Of a DNA stretch of 64,000 nt, positions 24,369-31,483 are shown piece by piece. The DNA comes from Allocatelliglobosispora scoriae (lineage in GTDB: Bacteria > Actinomycetota > Actinomycetes > Mycobacteriales > Micromonosporaceae), in NCBI RefSeq assembly GCF_014204945.1, contig NZ_JACHMN010000002.1, positions 248,001 to 312,000 of the forward strand, written 5' to 3'. Below the pieces are notes generated by a model that searched no databases, was not told the origin of the DNA, and worked only from the letters and a program-made list of their open reading frames with translations. Both the position numbers and the translations under genes were made by a program. Each line of letters starts with the position of its first letter. Position 1 is the stretch's first letter.

Positions 24369-24953
24369 ATGGGCGATCTCCTCCTCACCACCGAGCGGCT
24401 GCTCCTGCGCCGTTTCACCTGGGACGACGTCGACCACCTCGTGGCGCTCGACAGCGACCCGGCGGTGATGCGTTTCCTCAACGGCGGCGTGCCGACACCG
24501 CGCGAGGTGGTCGAGCGGGAGACAATGCCTCGGTTCCTCGCCTACGACGAGCGGTTCCCGGGCTTCGGCTGCTGGGCGGCGATCGACAGGGCGACGGCGG
24601 AGTTCCTCGGGTGGTTCGCGCTGCGACCGGAGGAGGACTCCCGCCCCGGCGAGGTCGAGCTGGGCTACCGGCTACGGGCGTCGGCCTGGGGTCGGGGGCT
24701 CGCGACGGAGGGTTCGCGCGCGCTGATCGACAGGGGCTTCGCCGAGTTCGGTGTGGTACGCGTGACCGCCAACACGATGACGGTCAATGCCGGATCACGC
24801 CGGGTGATGGAGAAGGCCGGGCTCAGGTTCGTGCGGACCTACTTCGCGCAGTGGCCCGAGGTGATCGAGGGCTCGGAGTTCGGCGACGTGGAGTACGCCC
24901 TGACGAGGGATGAATGGGAAGTGGCGAGCGCCGCACGGCGTGGCACCTCATGA
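24369..24953 (+). CDS. GNAT family N-acetyltransferase (RimJ/RimL-like)
   Basis: 194 residues. It opens with LTTERLLLRRFTWDDVDHL, the standard RimJ/RimL start. The acetyl-CoA site is in RASAWGRGLATEGSRAL (Q/RxxGxG/A type), followed by RVTANTMTVNAGSRRVMEKAGLRF in two blocks, the classic N-x-x-S-x-x-x-x-E-K-x-G-F pattern. It would transfer acetyl groups from acetyl-CoA to an amine on a protein or small molecule; the acceptor is unknown. ATG 24369 is the natural start. Confidence 0.9.
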   Translation: MGDLLLTTERLLLRRFTWDDVDHLVALDSDPAVMRFLNGGVPTPREVVERETMPRFLAYDERFPGFGCWAAIDRATAEFLGWFALRPEEDSRPGEVELGYRLRASAWGRGLATEGSRALIDRGFAEFGVVRVTANTMTVNAGSRRVMEKAGLRFVRTYFAQWPEVIEGSEFGDVEYALTRDEWEVASAARRGTS

Positions 24954-24984
24954 AACGTCTTCGCACAGGTGTACGATCCTGCGC

Positions 24985-25248
24985 GTGGAGACCTTGGAAC
25001 ATTGGTGGCGCGACGTGGCTGACGGCGGCGGTCGGGTCGACGTCTATCTGCGGTTCAACCCGATCGGCGGGCAGTATGAAGTCGAGCACCGTGCGGGCGT
25101 GAAATCGGTGTGGCGCGAGTTCGCCACCGACCGCGAGGCGCGGGCCGCCGCCGACCGGCTCCGAGGTGCCGGGGGCGACGGCTGGCAGTGCCTGATCTAC
25201 CTGCCCCGCGCGCAGGGGCAGCCCGTCACCGCCGTCGAGGTGGGCTAG
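24985..25248 (+). CDS. Small conserved soluble protein, unknown function
   Basis: 87 residues from a GTG at 24985, read as METLEHWWRDVADGGGRV. Acidic/basic alternation and RFNPIGGQYEVEHR suggest a small alpha-beta domain; no family recognised. Its stop codon TAG sits in CTAG and overlaps the stop of the convergent hydrolase gene, so the two genes share the palindrome. Confidence 0.6.
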   Translation: METLEHWWRDVADGGGRVDVYLRFNPIGGQYEVEHRAGVKSVWREFATDREARAAADRLRGAGGDGWQCLIYLPRAQGQPVTAVEVG

Positions 25249-25907
25249 ATCGGCCCGACCAGCCGGCGGACGGAGTCGGCGAATTCTTGAGGATAGACCT
25301 CGTGCAGGCTGTGGCCGCCCGGAATCGTGCTCAGCTTTCCGTTCGGGAACTGGGCGGCCATCTCCGCGAGGAGGTGCTGCGGCACGTGGCTCTCCGGCCC
25401 GCCCGCCACCAGCAGCGTCGGCACGGTGATGGTGGCGAGCTGCCCCCACCAGCGCGGGTCCGGGTGGTTGACCTGTGCTCGGATCGCCGGGACGACCGCC
25501 CAGTCGAAGGGCGTCGGTTCGTCCGGCCGCACCGCGTCGGGCCGGTTCAGCGGCACCGGCGGTGGCGGCTCCTCCAGCACCAGCGCCAGGGTGCGCTCGG
25601 GGCTCGCGAGCGCGACGAGATAGGCGACGAGCCCGCCGAGCGAGTGTCCGACCAGGACGACCCGCTCCAGCGCCAGCTCGTCCAGGAGCGCCACGACGTC
25701 GTCGCGCATCAGCTCGGCGGAGTAGTCGCCGGGTCTCGGGCTGTCGCCGTGCCCGCGCAGGTCGACCGCGTAGGTCCGGCCGAGATCGCCGAGCAGCGGC
25801 GCGACCTCCCGCCAGGACGAGGCGTCCCCGCCGAGCCCGTGCAGCAGCACCACTGACGTTCCGTCGGGCCCGGGGTTTCCGCCGGCGCGGTAGGCGAGTG
25901 CGGTCAT
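25245..25907 (-). CDS. Alpha/beta hydrolase
   Basis: 220 residues, cytoplasmic. Strand-turn LLHGLGG at 21-27 (oxyanion), nucleophile Ser89 in VGHSLGG, and the distal His in PGGHSLHEVYP near residue 200. The usual acid position reads LLVAGGPESHVP, where Glu or a displaced Asp must complete the triad. The ATG at 25907 is used; ATG 25919 is an alternative. Close to actinobacterial peroxidase/esterase-like hydrolases; the substrate cannot be inferred. Convergent with the small protein gene at 24985. Confidence 0.88.
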   Translation of the reverse strand: MTALAYRAGGNPGPDGTSVVLLHGLGGDASSWREVAPLLGDLGRTYAVDLRGHGDSPRPGDYSAELMRDDVVALLDELALERVVLVGHSLGGLVAYLVALASPERTLALVLEEPPPPVPLNRPDAVRPDEPTPFDWAVVPAIRAQVNHPDPRWWGQLATITVPTLLVAGGPESHVPQHLLAEMAAQFPNGKLSTIPGGHSLHEVYPQEFADSVRRLVGPI

Positions 25908-25973
25908 GATCCCCAGCATAGGTCGGCAGCCCGCCGCAGCTCGCCGCCGGTGGCCAGAAAGGGCGGCCATCAA

Positions 25974-26065
25974 ACGGGTGAACAGTTAATATTTACGTCT
26001 TTCATTTTGCGTGATCGAGTGCTACTCCTATGACACCCGCACTCCACAACCCCCGGGAGTAACAC
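25974..26065 (+). promoter_or_regulatory. AT-rich promoter region of the SGNH hydrolase gene
   Basis: The stretch at about 25985-26010 (AGTTAATATTTACGTCTTTC) is strikingly AT-rich. It lies 60-80 nt before the start and is the likely promoter; no consensus boxes can be fixed. Confidence 0.4.
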
Positions 26066-26869
26066 GTGCGTCCACAGCGTACGGCCGCCTACGCGTCGGC
26101 CCTCATCGTTGCCGTCTGCCTCGCCATCGGCTTCGGCTCACCCGCCTCCGCGGCAGCCGCCGTCAACTACGTCGCCCTCGGCGACTCCTACTCCTCCGGC
26201 GTCGGCGCCGGCAACTACATCCCGTCCAGCGGCTCGTGCAACCGCAGCCCCAACGCCTATCCGGCGCTCTGGGCGGCGGCGCACAGCACCGCGACCTACA
26301 GCTCGGTCGCCTGTTCCGGCGCGACGACCGCCAGTCTGATCAGCTCCCAGGTGCCCGCGCTCTCCGCGACCACGACCCTGGTCAGCGTCACGATCGGCGG
26401 CAACGACGCGGGCTTCTCCAACATCATGAGCACCTGCGCGCTGCAGGGCACCGACCAGTGCGTTGCCGCGGTCAACGCGGCCGAGACGTTCGCCCGCAAC
26501 ACCCTGCCAGGCCGCCTCGACAGTGCTTACACCGCCATTCGCGGCAAGGCGCCGAGCGCCCGGGTCGTCGTCCTCGGCTACCCGGTCTTCTACCAGCTCG
26601 GCACGGTCTGCGTCGGCCTCTCCGCCACGTCCCGGGCGAAGATCAACGAGGGCATCAACCTCGTCGACGACATCACCAAGGCGGCGGCTCAGCGCCACGG
26701 CTTCACCTTCGCCGACGTGCGGTCCCAGTTCGTCGGGCACCAGCTCTGCAGCTACGGCACGAAGTGGCTGCACGCGCTCAACTTCGCCGACCTCGGCGTC
26801 TCCTACCACCCCACCGCGGCGGGCCAGTCCGGCGGCTACCTCCCGGTCTTCAACGGCTCCGCCGCCTGA
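26066..26869 (+). CDS. Secreted SGNH/GDSL hydrolase (Streptomyces esterase/lipase type)
   Basis: 267 residues from GTG 26066 (CGGGAGT upstream). Signal peptide MRPQRTAAYASALIVAVCLA, cleavage near ASA-AA. Block I ALGDSYSSGVG holds nucleophile Ser41, block III is TIGGND, and block V SYHPTAAGQ holds the catalytic His with a backbone partner, as in the Streptomyces scabies esterase. Six cysteines in mature positions (SGSCNRSP, SVACSGA, STCALQGTDQC, TVCVGL, QLCSYG) match the three disulfides of that family. It would hydrolyse lipids or acetyl esters outside the cell. Confidence 0.93.
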   Translation: MRPQRTAAYASALIVAVCLAIGFGSPASAAAAVNYVALGDSYSSGVGAGNYIPSSGSCNRSPNAYPALWAAAHSTATYSSVACSGATTASLISSQVPALSATTTLVSVTIGGNDAGFSNIMSTCALQGTDQCVAAVNAAETFARNTLPGRLDSAYTAIRGKAPSARVVVLGYPVFYQLGTVCVGLSATSRAKINEGINLVDDITKAAAQRHGFTFADVRSQFVGHQLCSYGTKWLHALNFADLGVSYHPTAAGQSGGYLPVFNGSAA

Positions 26870-26878
26870 AGCCCGCGT

Positions 26879-26910
26879 CCTTGATCTGGCCGCCTCCGGC
26901 CAGATCAAGG
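26879..26910 (+). terminator. Perfect 13-bp hairpin after the SGNH hydrolase gene
   Basis: CCTTGATCTGGCC (26879-26891) and GGCCAGATCAAGG (26898-26910) with a 6-nt loop, 10 nt after the stop codon. Confidence 0.75.
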
Positions 26911-26990
26911 GCACATCACTTCCTCACGTGCGCAGGTCGATACGCCGGGGCGCTTGCCGATAGCGCTCAACCGTCGGGCCCGACGCGTGT

Positions 26991-27362
26991 TCACGTCGTC
27001 GCCGAGGCGAGCGTTCCTTCCACCGCCCAGTCGGCAGGGAGGCGGTCGACGATACGGGCGACCCGGTCCAGGCCGGTCACCTCGATGATCCGCTGTACGA
27101 GCGGGCTGGGTCCGCACAGGACCAGCGAGGATCGGGTGGACAAGGCGCAGAGGAAGTTGGCCAGGACCGACCCGGCGAAGGTGACCCCGGCCAGGTCGAC
27201 ATAGACGCTGCGGCAGCCGGTCGCGGCCAGGTGCACGGCCGCACGGTCGAGCTCCGATTCACCAGGCAAGCACACGTCACCAGTGAGGCGCACGCACACC
27301 ACCGCGCCGCGCAGCGCGGTGACGATGCCGATGGTCATGGGGTCGCCGGGCGGATTGTTCAT
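26991..27362 (-). CDS. STAS-domain protein (anti-sigma factor antagonist family)
   Basis: 123 residues, a single STAS domain. VYVDLAGVTFAGSVLANFL corresponds to the phosphorylation loop; the usual D-S-S-G reads G-S-V-L, so one serine that an anti-sigma kinase could phosphorylate remains, but the Asp and Gly are lost. ATG 27362 follows AGAGGTGAGGT. Such proteins release sigma factors by binding their anti-sigma kinase. No kinase or SigB-type sigma gene is adjacent, so the partner is elsewhere. Confidence 0.85.
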   Translation of the reverse strand: MNNPPGDPMTIGIVTALRGAVVCVRLTGDVCLPGESELDRAAVHLAATGCRSVYVDLAGVTFAGSVLANFLCALSTRSSLVLCGPSPLVQRIIEVTGLDRVARIVDRLPADWAVEGTLASATT

Positions 27363-27562
27363 ACCTCACCTCTGACACGTCCACGCGTGGCTGCCGAGGT
27401 CTGGGGCAGAGATCAATCAGTTGGCCCAATGTGCATCAGTGTACGCCGTTGTCCGGTTGCCGCGTGTCTGGAGACCGGGCCACTCATTCCGGATCCGCCG
27501 CGGCACCCACCACTGCCGCATCAGCCGAGGTTTGAGAGCGGGCTGCTGGGTATGTGCCCGAG

Positions 27563-28318
27563 ATGACCGCCGGTACCAGTGCGAGCCCCACCGCCACGAT
27601 GACCCGCCCCGCCCTCGCCGATCTCGGCCACCCCCGGCTGCGCGGGCAGCTGCACGCGTACGCCTCGGTCGTCGCCGTCGTCTGCGGTGTCGTCCTCACC
27701 AGCGTCGCCGCCGGCCGACCAGGTACCGCACCGTTGATCAGCACCGCCGTCTACAGCGTCACCGTGTGCGCGCTGTTCGCAGTGAGCGCCCTGTTCCACC
27801 GCAACGCCTGGAGCGAACGCGGATACCAGATCATGCGCCAGCTCGACCATGCGATGATCTTCGTTTTCATCGCGGGGACCTACACGCCCATCTGCGTCCT
27901 GCTTCTCAGCCCCGGCAAAGCCACACTGCTCCTGACGATCGTATGGGCCGGCGCAACCGCAGGGGTCGTCACCTCCGTCGCCCGGCCACACGCACCGCGA
28001 TGGGTCAACGCCGCGCTCTACCTCGGCCTCGGCTGGACCGCCCTGGCAGTCCTGCCGGAAATCCTCCACAGTGGAGGAGCGACCGCGCTGATCATGCTCG
28101 CCGCCGGCGGCCTCACCTACAGCGCAGGCGCAGTCCTCTACACCCTGCGCAAACCGAATCCATGGCCACGGACCTTCGGCCACCACGAGTTCTTCCACGC
28201 CTGCACCCTCGTCGCAGCCACCTGCCACCACATCATGATCTACCTCGCCTCTTCGCTTAGGCAGCAGGCGGCACGGGCGCTGCGGGTGCGGGTGACGACG
28301 CGACCTCGGCTGTCCTGA
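27563..28318 (+). CDS. Hemolysin III/TrhA family membrane protein
   Basis: 251 residues from ATG 27563 (GTG 27554 also in frame). Seven helices. Conserved LFHRNAW, MRQLDHAMIFVFIAGTYTPI and the C-terminal GHHEFFHACTLVAATCHHIM provide the His/Asp set that binds zinc in the PAQR-like/YqfA/TrhA family. In bacteria TrhA controls membrane fluidity; 'haemolysin' is a historical name. The gene runs toward the anti-sigma gene, and their stops abut (28318/28319). Confidence 0.9.
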   Translation: MTAGTSASPTATMTRPALADLGHPRLRGQLHAYASVVAVVCGVVLTSVAAGRPGTAPLISTAVYSVTVCALFAVSALFHRNAWSERGYQIMRQLDHAMIFVFIAGTYTPICVLLLSPGKATLLLTIVWAGATAGVVTSVARPHAPRWVNAALYLGLGWTALAVLPEILHSGGATALIMLAAGGLTYSAGAVLYTLRKPNPWPRTFGHHEFFHACTLVAATCHHIMIYLASSLRQQAARALRVRVTTRPRLS

Positions 28319-29095
28319 TCAGCTCAGCGTGCCTCGCAGCAGGCTGTCGCCGGAGTGCGCGGAGTTGTTGTCGAACTGCTCGGCCGAGACGTCCACGACG
28401 CGATAGACGCCCAGGTCGGCGTTGGCCGGCAGGGTGAACTCCCCGTCCGGACCCGCGCCGAGCGTGCCGACGGAGAACATCCGCAGCGTGGCCGGATCGA
28501 TCAGCCACACCTCGTAATAGCCGCTCACGGCCGGCAGACCCGTCACGTGCAGGGCCAGCCTGCGGCCGTCGAGGACCTCTGCCCGACCGGCCGCCGAGGG
28601 CGGGGTCCCGCCATAGGCGGCGAGCTGCGCGGACGCCAGCACCGCGGGCCGGGCGGGGTCGTCTGAGCGGGTGAGCCACACGCCCGCGACGAGCCCCGCG
28701 GCCGCCACGGCGACGGTCAGCGCCGCCGCTGCCGCGATCCGCCGCCAGGAGCGCCGGGCGCGTGGCGCGGGCCGGTTGTCCCGCGGACTCCGGGCCCTGT
28801 CGGCAGAGCCCTTCCCGGCCGTGTCCCCGCTGGTGGGGACGGCCGGGACGGCGTCGTCGGACCGGGCGGCGCTGTCGGCCGCGAGCTGGGCCGTGATGCC
28901 CGCCCAGACGCTCTCGGGTGGCGGTGGCAGGTCGCGGACCTGCTCGGTCTCGCTCACCACCGCGAAGAGGTCCCGCAGCTCGGCCAGCTCGTCGCGGCAG
29001 GCCGCGCACCCGGCCAGGTGCTCGGCGCTCGTCGCCGACTCCGCGGCCTCGTCACTGGCGAGCAGAATCAGCTCGCTCTGCTCCAGATGCGGCAC
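28319..29095 (-). CDS. Anti-sigma factor, RskA-like, with zinc-binding N-terminus
   Basis: 258 residues. The cytoplasmic N-terminus carries the ZAS signature HLAGCAACRDEL (His-x3-Cys-x2-Cys near residues 26-33) that holds the sigma factor. One helix at about 118-141 (RRIAAAAALTVAVAAAGLVAG) spans the membrane. The extracytoplasmic part is an RskA domain (GYYEVWLIDP, FTLPANADLG). Its 5' end overlaps the sigma gene by 44 nt, so the pair is made together. Signal-driven proteolysis of such proteins frees the sigma factor. The sortase/DUF4397 genes at 29787-31309, divergent from this pair, are plausible targets. Confidence 0.9.
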   Translation of the reverse strand: MPHLEQSELILLASDEAAESATSAEHLAGCAACRDELAELRDLFAVVSETEQVRDLPPPPESVWAGITAQLAADSAARSDDAVPAVPTSGDTAGKGSADRARSPRDNRPAPRARRSWRRIAAAAALTVAVAAAGLVAGVWLTRSDDPARPAVLASAQLAAYGGTPPSAAGRAEVLDGRRLALHVTGLPAVSGYYEVWLIDPATLRMFSVGTLGAGPDGEFTLPANADLGVYRVVDVSAEQFDNNSAHSGDSLLRGTLS

Positions 29096-29642
29096 CGTCC
29101 ACCTCCCATCGGCGCTTCAGACTCGCCATGCCTCGTCGAATGTGACTCTTCACGGTGCCCAGCGGCAATCCGGTGATCTCCGCGACCTGATGGTGCGTGA
29201 GATCTTCATAGAACGCCAGCTCCAGGACCCGGCGCTGGTCGGACGGCAGTTTCGCCAGCTCGTCGGCGACGACCAGCTGGTCCAGTATGCGTTCGGGTGA
29301 CTCGACGGCCGGCGGTTCCGGCTGGCGGACGATCGTCTCGGCGACCCGGTCCTCGCGGGCGGCCGCCCGATAGTGATCGATGACCTTGCGGCGGGCGATC
29401 GTCAGCAGCCAGCCCAGCAGGCTCCCCCGGCCCGGATCGAAGGTGTGCCGGCTCTGCCAGGCCGCGACGAACGTCGCCTGGGTGACGTCCTCGGCGTCGG
29501 CCCGGTGCGCCGTCGCCCTGGTGGCCAGGTGGAACACCGCCCCGCCGAAGCGGTCGTAGGCGGCACGCAGCACGGACTCGTCGCCGTCCACGAACCGTTT
29601 GGCGAGCTCGTCGTCGCCTGGGTCCTCGCTCAGCCGCGTCAC
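29052..29642 (-). CDS. ECF RNA polymerase sigma factor, SigK-like
   Basis: 196 residues from a GTG at 29642 with GGAAGG 12 nt before; the longer open frame to the right is antisense to the DUF4397 gene. Region 2 lies at about 25-95 (AEDVTQATFVAAWQSRHTFD, GSLLGWLLTIARRKVIDHYR) and region 4 at about 130-185 (LPSDQRRVLELAFYEDLTHH, PLGTVKSHIRRGMASLKRRW). It pairs with the RskA-like anti-sigma gene, which starts inside it. Mycobacterial SigK/RskA controls secreted antigens; here the divergent genes are a secreted DUF4397 protein and a sortase. Confidence 0.92.
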   Translation of the reverse strand: MTRLSEDPGDDELAKRFVDGDESVLRAAYDRFGGAVFHLATRATAHRADAEDVTQATFVAAWQSRHTFDPGRGSLLGWLLTIARRKVIDHYRAAAREDRVAETIVRQPEPPAVESPERILDQLVVADELAKLPSDQRRVLELAFYEDLTHHQVAEITGLPLGTVKSHIRRGMASLKRRWEVDGAASGAERADSARQ

Positions 29643-29691
29643 CAGATGGGCCGCCTTCCCGGGGTATCGGCCGACTGTAGCCGCCGAGGGG

Positions 29692-29713
29692 CCGGCGGAG
29701 AAAAATCCGCCGG
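29692..29713. promoter_or_regulatory. Hairpin in the sigma/DUF4397 divergent promoter region
   Basis: CCGGCGGA-gaaaaa-TCCGCCGG, an 8-bp stem with an A-rich loop, in the 144-nt gap between the divergent sigma and DUF4397 starts. It could be an operator or a leader hairpin. Confidence 0.35.
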
Positions 29714-29786
29714 ACCGCATCCAAGCGGCGGCGGGCCGCCGTACTCCCGGTTGCACAGCACGGAATCGAAGCCAGGAGGAAGCAAC

Positions 29787-30614
29787 ATGACCCGCTCCAT
29801 CCCCCGCACGGTGGCCTACGGCGCTGTCGCGCTGGCCGTCGCCGCCGTGGCCGGCCTCGCGTCGGTCACCCCCGCCTACGCGGCGACGTCGCAGGTCTAT
29901 GTGGTGCACGGCATCCCGGCCACCCCGGTCGACGTCTACGTCAACGACAAGCTCACGCTGGAGGACTTCCAGCCGGGCACCGTCGCGGGCCCGCTGTCGC
30001 TGCCGGAGGGCAGCTACGACATCGACCTGACCAAGCCCGGCGAGCCGATCTCGGCCGCGATCCTGTCGGTGGACGACGCCGCGGTCCCCGGTGGGGCCAA
30101 CATCAGCATCGTGGCGCACCTCGACGCCGCCGGCAAGCCGAAGATCACCCCGTTCGTCAACGACGTGTCGAAGCTCGACGCGGGCAAGGCCCGGCTCATC
30201 GTCCGGCACACCGCCGCCGCTCCCGCGGTCGACGTGCGGGCCGGTGGCGAGCCGGTCTTCCCGGGGCTGACCAACCCCAACGAGGCGAAGGCGGTGCTCG
30301 GCGCGGGCACGGTCAGCGCCGACGTGGTGCTCGCGGGCACCAGCACCGTCGCGATCCCGGCGACCGATCTCAACCTCGCCGAGGGCACCGCGACGATCGT
30401 CTACGCGATCGGCTCCGCCGAGGGCAAGACGCTCGGCGTGGTCGCCCAGGTCATCAAGGGGCTGCACTCGGCGCCCGGTGGCGTACCGAGCGGTGACGGC
30501 GGCACCGCCGAGACCGGCCCGGGCATCTGGATGCTCGTGCTGATCGCGGCGGGCGGGCTGCTGCTGCTCGGCGGCGGGGTGAAGCTGGTCACGAGCCGTC
30601 GTTCGGCTCGATGA
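29787..30614 (+). CDS. Secreted DUF4397 protein with C-terminal sorting-signal-like tail
   Basis: 275 residues. Signal peptide MTRSIPRTVAYGAVALAVAA, cleavage near AYA-AT. Two DUF4397 beta-repeats: QVYVVHGIPATPVDVYVNDK starts one and ARLIVRHTAAAPAVDVRAGG the next. The C-terminus reads TAETG (240-244), then a 20-residue hydrophobic stretch and SRRSAR: the three parts of a cell-wall sorting signal with a variant pentapeptide (compare LAETG). The sortase gene overlaps its stop by 4 nt (ATGA). So it is probably the substrate of that sortase, displayed on the wall. AGGAGGAAGC before ATG 29787 is a strong ribosome site. Confidence 0.88.
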   Translation: MTRSIPRTVAYGAVALAVAAVAGLASVTPAYAATSQVYVVHGIPATPVDVYVNDKLTLEDFQPGTVAGPLSLPEGSYDIDLTKPGEPISAAILSVDDAAVPGGANISIVAHLDAAGKPKITPFVNDVSKLDAGKARLIVRHTAAAPAVDVRAGGEPVFPGLTNPNEAKAVLGAGTVSADVVLAGTSTVAIPATDLNLAEGTATIVYAIGSAEGKTLGVVAQVIKGLHSAPGGVPSGDGGTAETGPGIWMLVLIAAGGLLLLGGGVKLVTSRRSAR

Positions 30615-31309
30615 CGATCGGCCAGGGCGCGTCCCGGGATCTTCCCGGGGCGCGCCCGCGCCCGTGGGGCCGCCGCTCGGCGCTGATCGCGATGGCGGCC
30701 GGTGCCGCGGCCGTGGTCACCGGCGGGACGGCCGCGATCCTCGCAGACCCGCCGACCGATGCCGCGGCCCCCGAGGTCCTCGAGCTCGCGTCGCCGACTC
30801 CCGCTCCGGCGGGCTCGGGCGTCACGGTCCAGGTGGGTACGCCGCCCCGCGCACCAATGGTGATCAAGCCGGTCAGGCTGCGGATTCCCGCGATGTCGCT
30901 GACCGCCACGATCGCTGCGGTCGGCATCGACGCCCGGACCGGCGAATTCGCGGTACCGCCGAGTGTCGATCGGGTCGGCTGGTACCGATTCGGCCCGGGT
31001 CTGGAGGCGGCTGCGGGGTCGGTCGTCATCGCCGGGCACGTGGACAGCGCGGCCCAGGGGAAGGGCGCGTTCTACCGGCTGCGCTCCCTCGGCACCGGGG
31101 ACCGGGTCACCGTGACCGGGAGCGACGGACGCGACTACGCGTACCGGGTGGTCGCCCGGGAGGAGTTCCGCAAGACGAAGATCCCCCTCGATCGCTACTT
31201 CGCCCGCGACGGCGAGCCCCGGCTGACCCTGATCACCTGCGGTGGGCCGTTCGACGAGCAGACCAGGCACTATCGCGACAACATCGTGGTCACGGCGGCA
31301 CCGCTGTAG
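30611..31309 (+). CDS. Class F sortase
   Basis: 232 residues, membrane-anchored by an N-terminal helix at about 23-45. The catalytic core has His143 in VIAGHVDS, Cys210 in LITCGGPFD and an arginine in TRHYRDN (Arg219/Arg222), all in class F order. Sortases cleave the sorting pentapeptide of exported proteins and link them to the wall or another protein. It is coupled to the DUF4397 gene by ATGA, and that protein ends in TAETG plus a hydrophobic tail, which makes it the likely substrate. Class F enzymes in actinomycetes usually prefer LPXTG; the variant motif is notable. Confidence 0.92.
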   Translation: MTIGQGASRDLPGARPRPWGRRSALIAMAAGAAAVVTGGTAAILADPPTDAAAPEVLELASPTPAPAGSGVTVQVGTPPRAPMVIKPVRLRIPAMSLTATIAAVGIDARTGEFAVPPSVDRVGWYRFGPGLEAAAGSVVIAGHVDSAAQGKGAFYRLRSLGTGDRVTVTGSDGRDYAYRVVAREEFRKTKIPLDRYFARDGEPRLTLITCGGPFDEQTRHYRDNIVVTAAPL

Positions 31310-31439
31310 GCCATCCGGATCGGACAGCGGGCCGGGTCCGCGTACCCGGCTGGCCTTCGTGGTCTTGTTCTTGATCGTGCGACGGGAAGCGGGGCGGAGG
31401 CTTCGCGCCGCTTTCACGGGGTGCCTTTCCCGTTGGGAG

Positions 31440-31468
31440 GGGCGGGTGGCCGGGTCGGCCACCCGCCC
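31440..31468. terminator. 12-bp hairpin between sortase and LamG genes
   Basis: GGGCGGGTGGCC (31440-31451) pairs with GGCCACCCGCCC (31457-31468) around a 5-nt loop. It can end transcripts of the convergent genes from either side. Confidence 0.7.
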
Positions 31469-31483
31469 TTCGCGGAGCGGAGG

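Noticed and set aside
27563-28318. Haemolytic toxin
   Set aside because: The 'hemolysin III' name is historical; the zinc-binding seven-helix fold points to the membrane-homeostasis TrhA/PAQR-like family.
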